DNA of 38,677 nt from an uncultured Acidimicrobiales bacterium (GTDB lineage: Bacteria > Actinomycetota > Acidimicrobiia > Acidimicrobiales > SHLQ01). The stretch is from assembly GCA_937934655.1 (NCBI GenBank), contig CALGZB010000228.1, positions 1 through 38,677 on the forward strand, in the 5' to 3' direction. Every line of letters starts with the position of its first letter. The stretch's first letter is position 1. A model generated the notes under the pieces. The model was not told the DNA's origin, searched no databases, and saw nothing but the letters and a program-made list of their open reading frames with translations. The position numbers and the translations under genes were made by a program. This document shows positions 38,232-38,677 of the stretch, piece after piece.

Positions 38232-38677
38232 ATGGTCTATGCACCGCCCGAACGAGCCTTCTACGACGCCGACAGCCACATCATGGAGCTGCCGGACTTC
38301 CTCAAGTCTTACGCCGATCCGGCATTGCGCGAGTTCATTCCCGAGGTCAACTACAACGCCTCGCTAGTAACCGACGAGGAGGTCGCCGAGATCGTCGGCC
38401 AGGGATCGCGGCATTCAGACCAGCATCGTGATGACCAAATAGCGCTTGGCGATGAGCTGATCGCGAAGTCCAAAGAGATTCAGGCCTTAGGCGCCTTCGA
38501 TGCGGCCGATCGAACGATTGCCTGCGATCTGTTGGGCTTCAAGAAGCAGTTGGTGTTTGCCACCCACAGCGTGGTCCTTCCGTTTCATCCAAGTTCCAAG
38601 ACCGACCCGGTCCATCGTTACGGGGCGACTCGGGCACATAACCGGCATATGGTCGATTTCTGTTCTGGCGACGACCG
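38232..38677 (+). CDS. Amidohydrolase-2 family protein (truncated by window end)
   Basis: The N-terminal 148 codons of a gene open through the right edge. It begins MVYAPPERAFYDADSHIMELPDF, matching the DADSH metal-site variant of the amidohydrolase-2 enzymes in the 10-17 kb operon; the Asp-x-Asp-Ser-His segment is visible near residue 12. A later stretch has KKQLVFATHSVVLPFHPSSK with further candidate His residues. The full length, remaining ligands and substrate are not visible. The start ATG has a -10-like box upstream. The neighbouring divergent acyl-CoA dehydrogenase suggests acyl-CoA or carboxylic acid metabolism. Confidence 0.8.
   Translation, partial: MVYAPPERAFYDADSHIMELPDFLKSYADPALREFIPEVNYNASLVTDEEVAEIVGQGSRHSDQHRDDQIALGDELIAKSKEIQALGAFDAADRTIACDLLGFKKQLVFATHSVVLPFHPSSKTDPVHRYGATRAHNRHMVDFCSGDD

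Noticed and set aside
1-38677. tRNA or rRNA genes, CRISPR arrays, riboswitches and complete insertion sequences.
   Set aside because: None was recognised. The gaps are short and no cloverleaf, repeat-spacer array or transposase was seen. Transposase-like mobile elements are limited to the palindrome in the MarR gene.

Overview
The window looks like a moderately high-GC actinobacterial chromosome segment, most likely from an acidimicrobial (Ilumatobacter-like) lineage. This rests on the protein families present, the GC-rich third codon positions and the many genes whose -10-like TANNNT box lies only 5-7 nt before the start codon, which is typical of leaderless actinobacterial transcripts. It is gene-dense: about 43 coding regions, most gaps under 130 bases, and no tRNA, rRNA, CRISPR array or complete insertion sequence seen. 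No gap exceeds 160 bases.

Layout. 1-6.8 kb: a 7-TM SWEET-type transporter, a CGNR zinc-finger protein, a Rieske oxygenase with a translationally coupled 67-aa protein, an aldo/keto reductase, an RHH-Doc toxin-antitoxin pair, NTF2-like and ABM-domain proteins and an MFS transporter. 6.8-10.2 kb: a two-domain AhpD/carboxymuconolactone-decarboxylase-like protein interrupted by one in-frame UGA exactly where the second Cys of a CxxC motif is expected and followed by a SECIS-like hairpin (candidate selenoprotein), then an ApbE / PepSY-TM / DUF2271 extracytoplasmic flavin module. 10.3-18 kb: a tightly coupled seven-gene minus-strand catabolic operon (cupin, amidohydrolase, PaaK-like CoA ligase, second amidohydrolase-like protein, unknown protein, TauD-like dioxygenase, D-aminoacylase-like amidohydrolase) divergent from a MarR regulator whose 5' coding region contains a perfect 37-bp palindrome. 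18-25 kb: an acyl-CoA synthetase, an OsmC protein, a PLP decarboxylase, an enoyl-CoA hydratase and an iron(III) ABC importer (binding protein plus fused permease, no ATPase here). 25.4-28.5 kb: a Rieske-glutamate synthase FMN-domain fusion paired with a PhyH dioxygenase, then a Phd-PIN toxin-antitoxin pair. 28.6-35.3 kb: an enoyl-CoA hydratase, an aminotransferase, a P450, a VOC protein divergent from SoxR with a well-formed SoxR-type promoter, an unknown protein coupled to soxR, and a fused L-serine dehydratase. 35.4-38.7 kb: an ECF-like sigma factor overlapping an MltG-type membrane lytic transglycosylase, an acyl-CoA dehydrogenase and a truncated amidohydrolase.

Taken together, this is a catabolic and redox-oriented region. 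Oxygenases, CoA ligases, hydratases and a dehydrogenase suggest oxidation of organic acids, lipids or aromatics, while SoxR, the AhpD-like selenoprotein candidate and OsmC suggest handling of redox stress. The three observations I would check first are the UGA-interrupted AhpD-like gene, the sigma factor-MltG gene pair and the palindrome inside the MarR gene. All functional statements come from reading motifs by eye; no database search was run.
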